A stretch of DNA of 64,000 bases from Gracilimonas sp. Lineage in GTDB: Bacteria; Bacteroidota; Rhodothermia; Balneolales; Balneolaceae. A model generated the notes under the pieces. It was given only the letters and a program-made list of their open reading frames with translations. It was not told the origin of the DNA and did no database searches. Positions 19,067 to 27,883 of this stretch are shown here, piece by piece. Every line of letters begins with the position of its first letter. Position 1 is the first letter of the stretch. Location of the stretch: contig JAKURD010000001.1 in NCBI GenBank assembly GCA_022450045.1, forward strand, positions 338,960 through 402,959, in the 5' to 3' direction. Both the position numbers and the translations under genes were made by a program.

Positions 19067-20815
19067 TTAATCCTGTATTAAATTCTGTATGCCTTGTACA
19101 CTCTGCGGAGTATATATGTTTTCATCCTCAACAAAGGATTGTATCGTATATCTAAATTCAAATACTTCCTGTTCCCTGATAGTACCCGATCTAACGTTCA
19201 ATAATGTTGCTGATTCAAAAACATTTGCTAAACGGGGAATTCTGTTTTGATACATTGCAGTGCCGGCAAGATCCACAGTGCCATTTTGGCCTTCAGACAT
19301 AGAATTGACCCATATTGAATTGACATTATTGAATCCACGATTCAACAGGTCCAGATTAACAGACCACCTCAAAGTACCTTGGTTCAGCTCACTTAATAAT
19401 CCAAGCTTTGCCTGAATTTGATCTAACTCATTGGTTATTTGTTCGGAGCGCTGAACTGTTGGGTCAAGAGCTCGAATCTGAGAATCCAGTGCACTAATTT
19501 CACCTTCAAGCTGGTTTATCTGGCTCGCATAATTATTGTAAAAGTAATTTACCACTATGGGTGTTAGCAAAATACATAAGAGCAACAAGAAACCATGCCA
19601 TTGTAACCGAAAAACTTTCTGCCGGTCATTTACATATCCCGGCAAAAGTGAAATTTTCGGAAAATTTTCTTTCTTGAAGCCTGATGCCATCCATGCTGCA
19701 CCAATTGCATTGGTAAAAGCCGGAATAGAACTCTCACTAACACTTTCAGACTCAAAAATCTCTTCAGAAAAACTGAATTCTGAAACATCTACATCCTGGA
19801 AACGTTCTTCGAAAAATTCGATGGCTGTTTCACCTAAAGAATTATTACATACAATCAGACGATCAAGACTTGCTACTTCGCCGGTATCCAGCTGGAACAG
19901 GATTTTACTAAATACCGTATTTAAAAAACGTTGATTTTTTGTCCCTTCTATAACCACAGGAGCAACTATCCAAAGCTTATTCCCTTTTAAGAACAGAATC
20001 CTGGTTTTACTTTCCCCAAACTGGATGATCCCGGTTATACTTCCTTCATCTAATTCATAGTTTGCGCGAATAAGACCAACTAAGATCGTTTCATCAGGTT
20101 GTACATCAGAAATTAAAAGCTTTCCGCGATAGAAATTTAAAGAGCTGTTAACTAATTGAAGTATTCCAGGTTCTTCATCAATGGAGGCAAGAAGTAATGA
20201 ACCATCATCACGCACTGTATAAGAATAATAGTCAGAAGATTTAGAAACTCCATGCAAAGCCTCTAAACGATCATCTATGATAACCCGAAGATCTTTTTTC
20301 TTGATTGAAGAAAAATCAACATCCTTGAGTATCTGAAATAGTGTCTGGCCTGCGGGTACACTTAACCCCAGATCAACCCGATCCGGATCAATCCCGCTTA
20401 GCAAATTGTAGAGGAGTAATTCATTTGAAGAGGCCGCCTCTTCAGTCTCACCGGCCATATCTGTATCAATGATATCATCAGCAGTCTCTTCTTCAAAATC
20501 ATCAATCCCTAAGTCATCTAAATCATCAAAACCGGCAAGTGCATCCTCAAAATTTATCTCATCCGTATCATCATCTTCTTCTTTTTCTTCAAGACCAAAA
20601 ACTTCTCCCTCTTCAAGTGCATCATCTGCGCCGCCAAAAGCCTCTCCACCAGGTGATCTTCTGCTATCTTTATCTTTTTTATTAAGACTTTCTACTAACC
20701 GTACTTTATCCAGCCCAATGAGGGTAATTTTTTTATTTGTTACTCTTATCTTGGCGACTTTTAAATAGTCGTCATCAACTACGAGCCCTGTATATATTTT
20801 ATTTCCTCCAATCAT
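19067..20815 (-). CDS. PilM-PilN fusion protein
   Basis: 582 aa. The N-terminal part resembles PilM (actin-like ATPase): MIGGNKIYTGLVVDDDYLKV, and later ESSIPAFTNAIGAAWMASGF. A very acidic insert occupies about residues 55-125. One transmembrane helix at about 415-432 (LLLLCILLTPIVVNYF) starts a PilN-like half with a coiled coil (INQLEGEISALDSQIRAL) and a fimbrial-assembly domain (RWSVNLDLLNRGFNNVNSIW). In most bacteria PilM is cytoplasmic and binds the tail of PilN; here they appear covalently joined. The neighbours confirm the pilus context. Confidence 0.75.
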   Translation of the reverse strand: MIGGNKIYTGLVVDDDYLKVAKIRVTNKKITLIGLDKVRLVESLNKKDKDSRRSPGGEAFGGADDALEEGEVFGLEEKEEDDDTDEINFEDALAGFDDLDDLGIDDFEEETADDIIDTDMAGETEEAASSNELLLYNLLSGIDPDRVDLGLSVPAGQTLFQILKDVDFSSIKKKDLRVIIDDRLEALHGVSKSSDYYSYTVRDDGSLLLASIDEEPGILQLVNSSLNFYRGKLLISDVQPDETILVGLIRANYELDEGSITGIIQFGESKTRILFLKGNKLWIVAPVVIEGTKNQRFLNTVFSKILFQLDTGEVASLDRLIVCNNSLGETAIEFFEERFQDVDVSEFSFSEEIFESESVSESSIPAFTNAIGAAWMASGFKKENFPKISLLPGYVNDRQKVFRLQWHGFLLLLCILLTPIVVNYFYNNYASQINQLEGEISALDSQIRALDPTVQRSEQITNELDQIQAKLGLLSELNQGTLRWSVNLDLLNRGFNNVNSIWVNSMSEGQNGTVDLAGTAMYQNRIPRLANVFESATLLNVRSGTIREQEVFEFRYTIQSFVEDENIYTPQSVQGIQNLIQD

Positions 20816-20823
20816 ATCAGATA

Positions 20824-22068
20824 TCAGTAGTTTATTTCACTTAAGAGCTGAACAATTTTCGTTTTGTTGTTGGCAAAGTTGAGCGCAGTTTCTTTTGAAA
20901 TAATCCCCTGATTGTAAAGCCTTTTCAGGTCTTGTTCCATAGTATTCATGCCTTTTTCACCGCCTTCCATCAACATTTGATAGATCTCGCTGATATTATT
21001 GTTACGAATTGCAGCTCTGACAGAAGAATTAACCAATAATACCTCTTTAGCCAACACTCGCTTTCCGTCCAAACTTGGAACTAATTTTTGACTTATTACA
21101 CACGTGAGAACATCAGCCAGACGAGCACGCACCCTATTTTGCTCTTCAGAAGGAACCTCACCTAAAATACGCTCTATACTTTCCATAGCAGAAGAAGTGT
21201 GCAATGTTCCAAAAGTTTTATGTCCGGAATCTGTAATCTCCAAAGAAGTCATAATTGTTTCCGGGTCCCGAAGCTCCCCAATTACAATAATATCAGGATC
21301 CTGACGCAATGCTTGCACAGCCCCTTCTTTAAATGAAGGAACATCTTTACCGACTTCACGGTGGCGAACAACTGATTTGATGGGTTCATGAATTAATTCT
21401 ACCGGTGAGGCAATGATCACAATGTGTGATTGAACAGTACGGTTATTTGCATCAATTACGGTATCAAGTGTAGATGACTTACCGGAACCCGTAATACCGG
21501 TTATTAAGGTTAAACCGTATTTATAATATTTAAGGCTAAGAGCTTTGGCTACTTCTGTATGGGTTCCCAGACTTTTAAATGGGCGAATGGTATTGTCAAT
21601 CTTTCGCATATTTAAAGCAAGATGCTCTAAATCAAAATACATATCAGCCCTGAATCGTTGTGAGCCTCCATTTTTTAATGTAAGCGAGTATGAGAAGTCC
21701 AGATTTTTATCTTTGATCAGTGTTTCGCGCTGCGTGGGTAGTATGGCATTATGCAACAAAACATCTGTTTCATCCAGCGACATATCCGGTAGTTTCGTTA
21801 CGGGGTTTTTATCTCCAAATATGCGATACCAAATTTTGCCCTTACACCCTGGACCTCCCAAATCAATATCTGAAGCCTCATTTTTGAGCATGGCGAGCAA
21901 AAATTTGTTCAATATATCGGTAAGCTCCTGACGATGATCATCATCTAATCCGTCAATGATCTCACCCAGCTTCATATGGCGATCTACCCCGCGCAAAGTC
22001 CGTGGGAGCTGATCGACCACTGGTTTCGTTAGGTCGGTTAAAGATGTTGATGTTGTTGCCGCCTGCAT
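20824..22068 (-). CDS. pilT: PilT/PilU-like type IV pilus retraction ATPase
   Basis: 414 aa. Walker A ITGITGSGKSST (about residues 191-202), Walker B DPDIIVIGELRDPET and the His box GHKTFGTLHTSSA are clear, as is the PilT-type C-terminus. The Asp box, normally TxEDPIE, reads IIASPVE, so the first two acidic residues are missing while the last Glu is kept. The N-terminus is about 60 residues longer than classical PilT. The gene lies 9 nt before pilMN. Powering pilus retraction is the family role; the Asp-box change makes its catalytic strength uncertain, and it may be PilU-like. Confidence 0.85.
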   Translation of the reverse strand: MQAATTSTSLTDLTKPVVDQLPRTLRGVDRHMKLGEIIDGLDDDHRQELTDILNKFLLAMLKNEASDIDLGGPGCKGKIWYRIFGDKNPVTKLPDMSLDETDVLLHNAILPTQRETLIKDKNLDFSYSLTLKNGGSQRFRADMYFDLEHLALNMRKIDNTIRPFKSLGTHTEVAKALSLKYYKYGLTLITGITGSGKSSTLDTVIDANNRTVQSHIVIIASPVELIHEPIKSVVRHREVGKDVPSFKEGAVQALRQDPDIIVIGELRDPETIMTSLEITDSGHKTFGTLHTSSAMESIERILGEVPSEEQNRVRARLADVLTCVISQKLVPSLDGKRVLAKEVLLVNSSVRAAIRNNNISEIYQMLMEGGEKGMNTMEQDLKRLYNQGIISKETALNFANNKTKIVQLLSEINY

Positions 22069-22199
22069 AGTAAAGCCAATATCAGTTAAGAGAACAGTGT
22101 AATAGACATTTTTGTAGATGATTTGTTACAAACTAAATTAAATTATTTTAATATAACAAACCTAAATACAAACTTATTTACGTAGATACTGATAAAAAA

Positions 22200-22706
22200 T
22201 CACCAATTGGTATCGTTCAATAACCTTTTTTTCAAATTCAGTAACTGTACATTCATATTACTGATTTTTCGCTGCTGTATTTCGATGATATTTTTTGTGA
22301 AGATATTAAAAAGCTTTTCCGGTTTTTTCCTAAAAAAGTTAAGTGCTTCATAGCGTTCATATCTTAAAAGCACACAATCCCCGTCTGCGGTAACTTTAGC
22401 CATTCGATTATTTTTACTGAAAAGAAAAGCTTCCCCTAAAAAATTCCCCTCTCCAAGTGTGGCTAACTGTATGTTATCCTTCCATATACTAACTTTTCCT
22501 TCCGCTACCAAGTATGCTGAATTCACGTATTCAGCTTCTTTTAAAATGATCTCGTCGGTCATAAAACGCTCTTCTTTCCCCAATTGGAGAAACTCTAATA
22601 CATCTTCATAATGAAAATTTTTCAAGAGCAACGGAGGCTCTTTTAAAAACTTTTTGATGTAATCAGGCATTAAGTTGTCGCCGGATTTTGACATTTCAGT
22701 ACTCAT
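22200..22706 (-). CDS. Cyclic-nucleotide-binding domain protein within pilus operon
   Basis: 168 aa. A CRP-type cNMP-binding beta roll is visible: ILKEAEYVNSAYLVAEGKVS, then LGEGNFLGEAFLF in the position of the phosphate-binding cassette. The usual Arg of a cAMP pocket is not obvious (KNNRMAKVTADGD follows). It has no helix-turn-helix; the last 40 residues form a charged helix (IIEIQQRKISNMNVQLL). It is probably a sensor or adaptor rather than a transcription factor. It lies between pilB and pilT on the same strand, which suggests ligand control of pilus motors. Confidence 0.75.
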   Translation of the reverse strand: MSTEMSKSGDNLMPDYIKKFLKEPPLLLKNFHYEDVLEFLQLGKEERFMTDEIILKEAEYVNSAYLVAEGKVSIWKDNIQLATLGEGNFLGEAFLFSKNNRMAKVTADGDCVLLRYERYEALNFFRKKPEKLFNIFTKNIIEIQQRKISNMNVQLLNLKKRLLNDTNW

Positions 22707-22787
22707 GGTGAACCCCTGTAATAATTACTGCTGGGAAAATATAACTATACCCAAAGTTAATATTTAATTTCAAGTTTTGCCTCTTAA

Positions 22788-24563
22788 TTAATCTTCTATG
22801 GTTGCTGCTATTACTTCTTGTATGGTTGAGATCCCTTCTTTCACTCTTTCTCTTCCAGAAGCCCTTAAAGTGAGCATCCCTTGAGAGATTGCAAGATCTT
22901 TAATGGCTCCTTCATCGATATCTCCACCGGCATCCAGGATCATTTGTTTAACTTCTTGAGAAAAATACAAGGCCTCATGAATACCTGCACGGCCTTTATA
23001 ACCGGTGTTATTACATTTTTCACAACCTACGGCCTTGTAAAATGTAGTTGATTCAATCTCTTCATCAGTAAATCCAATTCCTTTAGCTATTTCAGCATGT
23101 GGCTGAAATACTGTTTTACACTCATTGCACAATCTACGTACAAGCCGCTGTGCTACAATCAAATTCACCGCATTTGCAATCAAAAAAGGCTCAATACCCA
23201 TCTTAAATAATCGCGAAACAGCACTCGGGGCGTCATTGGTGTGCAGAGTTGAAAATGTTAAGTGACCGGTATTGGCCAGTTTAATAGCTATCTCGGCCGT
23301 TTTAAGATCTCGAATCTCACCTACCAAGCATATATCCGGGTCATGGCGCAAAATACCGCGAATTGATTGATCAAAAGTCATATGATGACTGATCTTCAGC
23401 TGCCTGGCTCCTTCAATAATATACTCAACGGGCTCCTCAACCGTAAGTACATTTTTGGTGGGGTCAATAACGTAATATAAAGCAGCTACTAAAGTTGTAG
23501 ATTTACCACTACCCGTTGGCCCGGTAATAATTACGATACCGGATGGCTTTTGGATCGATTTGACAAAATTTTCCTTCGCCTTTTTCTGTAAACCAAGTTT
23601 ATCCAGATCCCTGATCACATTTCTGTCATCCAGAACCCGAATAACGATAGACTCGAACTTTCGATCAAATTGTTTACCTACGATCGGCATAATGGAAACA
23701 CGGTATCGAATCCCAACTCCATCAATTTGACGCTGTATGAATCCATCCTGAGAGGCATCTCGTTCAAAACGATCCACATTTCTGGTCTTATCCTTAATTA
23801 CAGCTGAAATAGCTTCCGGCTTAACATTTTTTTGCTGATACCACAGCTGCAATTTACCATCTACCCTAAATCTGATATCGGTTGTTGTGGGAGAACTGGG
23901 TACAATATGCATATCACTCACACCCTGCCTTACAGACTCAACCAGCATACCTTCAACCAGAGAGTTGAGCATACTTTGATTGATCTCAGCGTCAATCTCA
24001 TCCTCGTTTACTTCTTCATCAGTTTTTTCCAGATCAGGCTCTTCATAATCAATTTCTTCCAGCAGATCGAGGAACTCATTTTTCTGTTCATAGACTTTTG
24101 AAAGAATCTCTTCTATCACTTCATACTTACAATAAACAAGTTCAGTTTGCTTGTAATTGATCTTATTTATGACATTCTGAATATTCGGATCAGAAGGATC
24201 AGCGGCTGCAATAGTGATAACATCTTTGTTTTTCTGGTAAGGAAGAGCCTTATGATATACCAGTTCTTCAATAATTTCTTTAGGGAACTTTTCGACATTA
24301 TCCCTTATATGAGAAAGTACCTCTTCAGGAATTTTTTCAACATCCTGAAGCACTTCCCTGAAAGCGTAGATCTGAGCGATCTCTTTCATCACAACATGCC
24401 GGTCCAGGCCTAAATCTTGTGAAAGAATTTGCCCCAGTCTTCTATTGCTCTCCTTTGGCTCTTCAGCCAAAATAGCCAAACCCTTTTGAAGCTGCTCATC
24501 AGTAACTACTCCTTTACTTAAGAGTAAATCACCTATATGTCTGCGGATATTAATTTTTCCCAT
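22788..24563 (-). CDS. pilB: Type IV pilus extension ATPase (PilB/GspE)
   Basis: 591 aa. The N-terminal T2SSE domain has LSQDLGLDRHVVMKEIAQIY; the motor has Walker A ITGPTGSGKSTTLVAALYY, an intact Asp box VEEPVEYIIEGA, Walker B DPDICLVGEIRDLKTAEIA and His box GHLTFSTLHTNDAPSA. A zinc site is formed by CNEC and CEKC flanking about 40 residues, as in GspE/PilB. An acidic insert lies near residues 165-190. It is second in the operon, 39 nt after pilC. It powers pilin polymerisation. Confidence 0.93.
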   Translation of the reverse strand: MGKINIRRHIGDLLLSKGVVTDEQLQKGLAILAEEPKESNRRLGQILSQDLGLDRHVVMKEIAQIYAFREVLQDVEKIPEEVLSHIRDNVEKFPKEIIEELVYHKALPYQKNKDVITIAAADPSDPNIQNVINKINYKQTELVYCKYEVIEEILSKVYEQKNEFLDLLEEIDYEEPDLEKTDEEVNEDEIDAEINQSMLNSLVEGMLVESVRQGVSDMHIVPSSPTTTDIRFRVDGKLQLWYQQKNVKPEAISAVIKDKTRNVDRFERDASQDGFIQRQIDGVGIRYRVSIMPIVGKQFDRKFESIVIRVLDDRNVIRDLDKLGLQKKAKENFVKSIQKPSGIVIITGPTGSGKSTTLVAALYYVIDPTKNVLTVEEPVEYIIEGARQLKISHHMTFDQSIRGILRHDPDICLVGEIRDLKTAEIAIKLANTGHLTFSTLHTNDAPSAVSRLFKMGIEPFLIANAVNLIVAQRLVRRLCNECKTVFQPHAEIAKGIGFTDEEIESTTFYKAVGCEKCNNTGYKGRAGIHEALYFSQEVKQMILDAGGDIDEGAIKDLAISQGMLTLRASGRERVKEGISTIQEVIAATIED

Positions 24564-24602
24564 TTAAGTAATAGAGTATAAATCTTTTTTTTTCTAAAAT
24601 TA

Positions 24603-25937
24603 TTAAGGTGATGAAGGACTAATTACAGCTGCTTCAGAAGAAACAATTGTAATAGCTATCAAAGCCACCATAATGAACATGTTTATGAATAAATTAATTA
24701 TATCTATAACAGAATCCATTTTGTATGTGGTCTGCAGCTCATAATATTCGGCTAACTGTTTTGCATTTTCGCGCAATGCCCCGGATTCTGCTCCCAACCT
24801 AAACCTGCTTATTGCAGTGACAGTAAAAACTCCGGTTGCTTCCATTGATTCAATCAGCCCCGCACCATCCTTTAACATACTCTTTATAGCCACGTCTTTG
24901 ATCTGCTTTTCCATGTATTTGTTTCTGCAAGCTTCCGCTGCAATTTTTATCACTTCAATATTTTGCCCCGAACCACTGTATAAAGTGAAAAATACCCTTG
25001 CAAAGATCTCTATACTGGTTTTATGTAATAAGTCTCCAAGAACGGGCACATGAATAATATATTTATCCAGCTTTAATTTGCCCTCGGGTGTCCTCACATA
25101 AAGGATAAATGCAACTATAGGAACTATAAATGACAACAGAATGTAGACCCAGTTGGCTTGGAGCCAGTAACTGAGATCAAGGGTTGCAGCCGTCATTGGC
25201 GGAAGTTCAATGTTCATCTCCAAAAACATCTCGGCGGTGGCCGGAAATATATAACCAACATAAAATAGTACAACACCAATTACAGCCAGTACAGTAATGG
25301 TGGGCATCATGAGCGCACGTTTCATGTTTTTCTTAAAATCGGCATCCCGTTCCATGAACTTGGCTGTACTTTCAAAAACCAACGCCATGTTACCGGATGT
25401 TGAGGCTACACTAAGCATATAAGCAGCAAATTTACCGAAGACATCTTCATGTTTGCCATATACCTCAGAGCCCTCTTTACCATCTTTGAGGTCTTTTTGT
25501 ATGGTTTTGATGACCTCTTTCATCCTTTTGTTTTGAGTATCCTCATACAAAAGGTTTAATATCTCATCATATGGCAATTGTTGCTTTAGCAGATCGGCAG
25601 AGAGACTAATAAAAGTAACGATCTCCTGCATAGGAACACCGCCTTTAAAATCAAACCACTTTTTATTAATGCTTACTACTTTGTAGCCCAGCTTAACCAG
25701 TGCTTTCTCAAGCTCCTCTTTGCTGTAAGCTTCTTGTTCTCCAGAAATAACAGCTTTACCCGGCCGCTGAGCCTTGTACATATATAATGTCTTCTGATCA
25801 ATAGATCTCGTGGTCAGGCCATTTAATCGGGACAGCTTGTCAACTTTTTGCTGCGCTTCTTTTTTAGTGTCAGCTTCAAATTCTGTTTGTATGATCTTGC
25901 CCTTCTGAGAAATAGCCTTAAGTCTAAATTGTGCCAT
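24603..25937 (-). CDS. pilC: Type IV pilus inner-membrane platform protein PilC (GspF family)
   Basis: 444 aa. The N-terminus MAQFRLKAISQKGKIIQTEF is longer than usual and carries a small domain. Two GspF repeats follow: EIVTFISLSADLLKQQLPYD with LSVASTSGNMALVFE, and EIFARVFFTLYSGSGQNIEV with FRLGAESGALRENAKQLAEY. Three membrane helices are apparent (about 210-230, 260-280 and 415-435). It is the likely first gene of the pilus operon, with palindromes in its upstream region. It forms the platform on which PilB acts. Confidence 0.9.
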   Translation of the reverse strand: MAQFRLKAISQKGKIIQTEFEADTKKEAQQKVDKLSRLNGLTTRSIDQKTLYMYKAQRPGKAVISGEQEAYSKEELEKALVKLGYKVVSINKKWFDFKGGVPMQEIVTFISLSADLLKQQLPYDEILNLLYEDTQNKRMKEVIKTIQKDLKDGKEGSEVYGKHEDVFGKFAAYMLSVASTSGNMALVFESTAKFMERDADFKKNMKRALMMPTITVLAVIGVVLFYVGYIFPATAEMFLEMNIELPPMTAATLDLSYWLQANWVYILLSFIVPIVAFILYVRTPEGKLKLDKYIIHVPVLGDLLHKTSIEIFARVFFTLYSGSGQNIEVIKIAAEACRNKYMEKQIKDVAIKSMLKDGAGLIESMEATGVFTVTAISRFRLGAESGALRENAKQLAEYYELQTTYKMDSVIDIINLFINMFIMVALIAITIVSSEAAVISPSSP

Positions 25938-25969
25938 AATTTTATCTATTGCTTAATTTCATTCATTCC

Positions 25970-26016
25970 AAGCTTTATAAAGCTTTTTTTACTAAACCAG
26001 AATCTAAGCCTGGTTT
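25970..26016. promoter_or_regulatory. Palindromes upstream of the pilus operon
   Basis: A perfect 16-nt palindrome AAGCTTTATAAAGCTT (25970-25985), followed by AAACCAG / CTGGTTT arms 9 nt apart (25994-26016). They lie 33-80 nt before the pilC start, where an operator or a 5'-UTR hairpin could act. No known regulator site is matched. Confidence 0.35.
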
Positions 26017-26191
26017 GCCGATTATGCTATTTACTATTATTTGTAATTACCATATTTAATATCCGTAGATGATGCAATAAACTAATTTATTTTGAGAAAT
26101 AAGCATAATAATCAGACAATCTTTCTTTTGATTTTCCAGATGCATGCTATGGAGTAAAAAAATCTGAGTGTAAAAATCATATGATCCTTAA

Positions 26192-26389
26192 TTAAAGTCA
26201 GTTCAATATAAAGACTATCTGTTGAACACGTTGAATGGGCATTTCGCAGCGAATGCCGGAAATCCTATGGTTGGTCAGGTATCCAATATGGAAGTAATGG
26301 CAACCATTAGATTCCCGTCTCCACGGGAATGACCACACACATCCATTTTTATCCTTTTACCTTAGTTCTTATCTCGAACGGACGTTAAT
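26192..26389. repeat. R2 element, copy 1 (198 bp)
   Basis: Ends TTAAAGTCAGTTCAATATAA and (right) CTTATCTCGAACGGACGTTAA form imperfect terminal inverted repeats. The interior has two small palindromes: CATTTCGCAGCGAATG and ATTCCCGTCTCCACGGGAAT. The next 55 bases (26390-26445) match those at 58246-58301. The remainder of the pilC to MFS gap is AT-rich and shows no gene. Confidence 0.8.
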
Positions 26390-26534
26390 CTACTTTACCA
26401 GTGGCAAGCTAACATTCAATTACCCATACGAATCAACATAGAGCCTTAACTTTTAATATTTAACTAAAGCTCATCTGTTTAAATATTTACTGTTTTTTAA
26501 ACAAAGGCGTTCTATCTTGGTCTAAATTTTTAAA

Positions 26535-27737
26535 ATGACCAAAGAACAAGACGGCAACCCTTACATTATAATTTTTGCTTTATGGCTGCTTGTATTTGCT
26601 GCAAGTAGTCAGGTCATGATTATTTCTCCTATTCTACCCCGCATAAGTGAACAACTTGGCACCCCATTAGAAATTCTCGGAAACCTGGTTACCATCTATG
26701 CGGTAATGGTGGGTGTTTTTGCGATCATAATGGGGCCTCTTTCAGATAAAATCGGGCGCAGAAAGATCTTATTGATAGGGACCGGAGGGATTACGATCTC
26801 GCTCTTTCTGCATGGTTTTGTAGATTCTTTTTGGGGGTTGATGACCGTACGTGCTTTAGCAGGAATGGCCGGTGGAGTGTTAAGCGGAGCTGCTGTTGCC
26901 TATGTGGGAGATTATTTCCCTTATGAAAAAAGAGGCTGGGCCAACGGTTGGATAATGAGCGGCATTGCCATGGGGCAAATTCTTGGAATTCCAATGGGTA
27001 CACTATTGGCTGACCTTTCCGGATTCAGAATTCCTTTTGTTTTGTTTGGAGGAATAATGGCAATTACATTTATTTTAATTCTCATAAAAGTACCTCAGCC
27101 CAACATTACCTTATCTGAGGACAGGGTGACCTTTAAAAGCTCTATCAGTAAATACTATATCTTATTGAAACGACCTGAAGTACGGGCCGTTGCCTTCTCT
27201 TATGTTTTGATGTTTTTGAGCATTTCTGTTTTCGTTGTATATCTGCCCACCTGGCTGGAAGAGACTTTTGGAGTAAGTGGTACCGAAATTGCATCTTTAT
27301 TTTTTGTTGGGGGAATAGCTAATGTTATCACAGGCCCCATAGCCGGGAAGCTGTCTGACAAGATCGGCCGCAAGAGTATTATTATAATTTCTTGTATTGG
27401 TTTGTCAATAGTTATGGGAATCACAACTTATGTAATCACTGATTTTTGGATCGCATACATTATATTCTTTCTGGCCATGGTTCTTATAGCTATGCGTATT
27501 AGTCCCTTCCAGGCACTGTCCACTCAGCTTATAAAGTCTGACAATCGCGGCTCCCTGATGAGTTTATTAGTAGCCATAGGTCAGGTTGGTTATGGCGTGG
27601 GAGGTTCCATCGCCGGGCCCTTTTATGTACAAAGCGGGTATGTTAGTAATACCATCATTGGTACGGTAATGATCCTGGTCATGGCGTATGTTGTATGGCG
27701 GCACGTTCCTGAACCGGATTTAAACAGTACTTCCTGA
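26535..27737 (+). CDS. Major facilitator superfamily transporter
   Basis: 400 aa, about 12 membrane helices. The MFS motif-A loop is present twice: GPLSDKIGRRKILLIG after helix 2 and GKLSDKIGRKSIIIIS after helix 8. The motif QILGIPMGTLLADLSGFRIP in helix 5 resembles drug/H+ antiporters of the DHA1 type. The substrate is not deducible. It is monocistronic, with a TATCTTGG box 27 nt before the start that resembles TAnnTTTG with one change. Confidence 0.9.
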   Translation: MTKEQDGNPYIIIFALWLLVFAASSQVMIISPILPRISEQLGTPLEILGNLVTIYAVMVGVFAIIMGPLSDKIGRRKILLIGTGGITISLFLHGFVDSFWGLMTVRALAGMAGGVLSGAAVAYVGDYFPYEKRGWANGWIMSGIAMGQILGIPMGTLLADLSGFRIPFVLFGGIMAITFILILIKVPQPNITLSEDRVTFKSSISKYYILLKRPEVRAVAFSYVLMFLSISVFVVYLPTWLEETFGVSGTEIASLFFVGGIANVITGPIAGKLSDKIGRKSIIIISCIGLSIVMGITTYVITDFWIAYIIFFLAMVLIAMRISPFQALSTQLIKSDNRGSLMSLLVAIGQVGYGVGGSIAGPFYVQSGYVSNTIIGTVMILVMAYVVWRHVPEPDLNSTS

Positions 27738-27883
27738 ACTTTGGAACTGAAAAACCAATCCTAATATTAATTTATTTTAATATTCATTGCTAACTATTAT
27801 TTTACTCTCCATGCAGATAGCAAATATTATTGTTCCAATTGTGTAACATTTCGGATGGTTCTCACTTTTTAAATAAAAAAGTT

